64,000 nucleotides of DNA, from assembly GCF_001879715.1 (NCBI RefSeq), contig NZ_MNBW01000009.1, positions 124,001-188,000 of the forward strand, in the 5' to 3' direction. Below the pieces are notes generated by a model that did no database searches, had not been told where the DNA came from, and saw only the letters and a list, made by a program, of their open reading frames with translations. Of the stretch, positions 63,601-64,000 are shown one piece after another; the first letter of the stretch is position 1, and each line of letters starts with the position of its first letter. The position numbers and the translations under genes were made by a program. Source of the stretch: Nioella nitratireducens. GTDB taxonomy: Bacteria > Pseudomonadota > Alphaproteobacteria > Rhodobacterales > Rhodobacteraceae.

Positions 63601-64000
63601 ATGACAGAGCAGACAATGTCCGAAGATCCCCGCGAAACAGCCGAACCCCTGCGCCGTGCCATTGGCTCGCGCTATCTGCAATATGCGCTTTCCACCATCA
63701 TGCATCGGGCCCTGCCCGACGCGCGCGATGGGTTGAAGCCAGTGCATCGGCGCATCTTGTATGCGATGCGCGAGTTGCGGCTCGCCTCGAACGGGGGGTT
63801 CCGCAAATCGGCCAAGATCTCGGGCGATGTGATGGGCAACTATCACCCGCACGGCGATGCCGCGATCTACGACGCCATGGCGCGTCTGGCGCAGGATTTC
63901 ACCATTCGCTACCCGCTGGTGGACGGGCAGGGCAACTTTGGCAACATCGACGGCGATAACCCGGCCGCCAGCCGCTATACCGAGGCGCGCATGACGGCGG
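63601..64000 (+). CDS. parC: DNA topoisomerase IV subunit A (3' end outside window)
   Basis: First 133 residues of a ParC/GyrA-type type II topoisomerase subunit; the frame is still open at the window edge. After the N-terminal 20 residues come [90 protein letters not shown]. The [13 protein letters not shown] form is ParC-like rather than GyrA-like. At the quinolone-resistance-determining region, the usual Ser (E. coli ParC Ser80) is Ala87 and Glu84 is Asp91. A start at the ATG five codons later is also possible. Confidence 0.93.
   Translation, partial: MTEQTMSEDPRETAEPLRRAIGSRYLQYALSTIMHRALPDARDGLKPVHRRILYAMRELRLASNGGFRKSAKISGDVMGNYHPHGDAAIYDAMARLAQDFTIRYPLVDGQGNFGNIDGDNPAASRYTEARMTA

Overview
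This window is a gene-dense stretch of chromosome from a high-GC alphaproteobacterium, most likely a member of the Rhodobacterales (Roseobacter group). The signs are the pckA / chvI-chvG / hprK / rapZ / PTS EIIA / HPr block, rpoZ beside a single long RelA/SpoT protein, roseobacter-type families (DUF6473, DUF1491, DUF3429, HIG1-like twin-TM protein), a PduO-type cobalamin adenosyltransferase near etfBA and hbd, and two enzymes of the ethylmalonyl-CoA pathway (Mcl1 and the long Mcd). No rRNA, tRNA, insertion sequence, phage or CRISPR array was seen. Most of the window is core metabolism and information processing. Foreign-looking material is limited to one AT-richer ORF behind pheS, one TupA-like ATP-grasp gene, and several intergenic repeats.

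Layout. 0-7 kb: 3' part of pyruvate kinase, rpmI-rplT, a GNAT/DUF1992 pair on the minus strand, and a potassium-uptake operon with one TrkA-type and two TrkH-type subunits. 7-14 kb: pheS and pheT, separated by about 3.1 kb of small accessory genes. 14-20 kb: RluE-type pseudouridine synthase, an ectoine-hydrolase-like M24 protein with an ArgE-type deacetylase, lactate dehydrogenase, a three-copy 64-bp palindromic repeat, and an isolated TupA-like ATP-grasp gene. 20-25 kb: acyl-CoA dehydrogenase, cytochrome b561, accA, mcl1, a repeat-filled intergenic region and a PatB-type lyase. 25-30 kb: three tandem peptide deformylase paralogues (the third has lost its catalytic residues) with fmt, small membrane proteins, a TRIC-type channel and RNase HI. 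30-36 kb: methyltransferases, LysE exporter, flavin monooxygenase, ispH, cytochrome c, a pilin-like fusion protein and a NYN-domain protein. 36-46 kb: folK, rpoZ-rsh, pdxJ, cupredoxin, acpS-lepB-rnc-era-DUF1491-recO. 46-50 kb: TehA-like transporter, mcd, TauE-like transporter. 50-58 kb: pckA divergent from chvI-chvG-hprK-rapZ-EIIA-HPr-acyltransferase. 58-64 kb: hbd, DUF6473, etfBA, cobalamin adenosyltransferase, SDR and the start of parC.

How the genes fit together. Mcl1, Mcd, Hbd, EtfAB, the acyl-CoA dehydrogenase and the cobalamin adenosyltransferase all serve acyl-CoA and C2/C3 assimilation through the ethylmalonyl-CoA route. PckA links it to gluconeogenesis and sits against the ChvGI/PTS regulatory genes. 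The most interesting new signal is a shared element: perfect 20-nt and 17-nt blocks lie in the same orientation about 110 bp upstream of both mcl1 and mcd, although the two genes are 26 kb apart. Other points worth a look are the catalytically degraded third deformylase, the pilin-anchor plus DUF642-like fusion, the two TrkH-type subunits with one gating subunit, and an apparent partial duplication flanking the ATP-grasp gene. All assignments come from reading the sequence; no database search was run.
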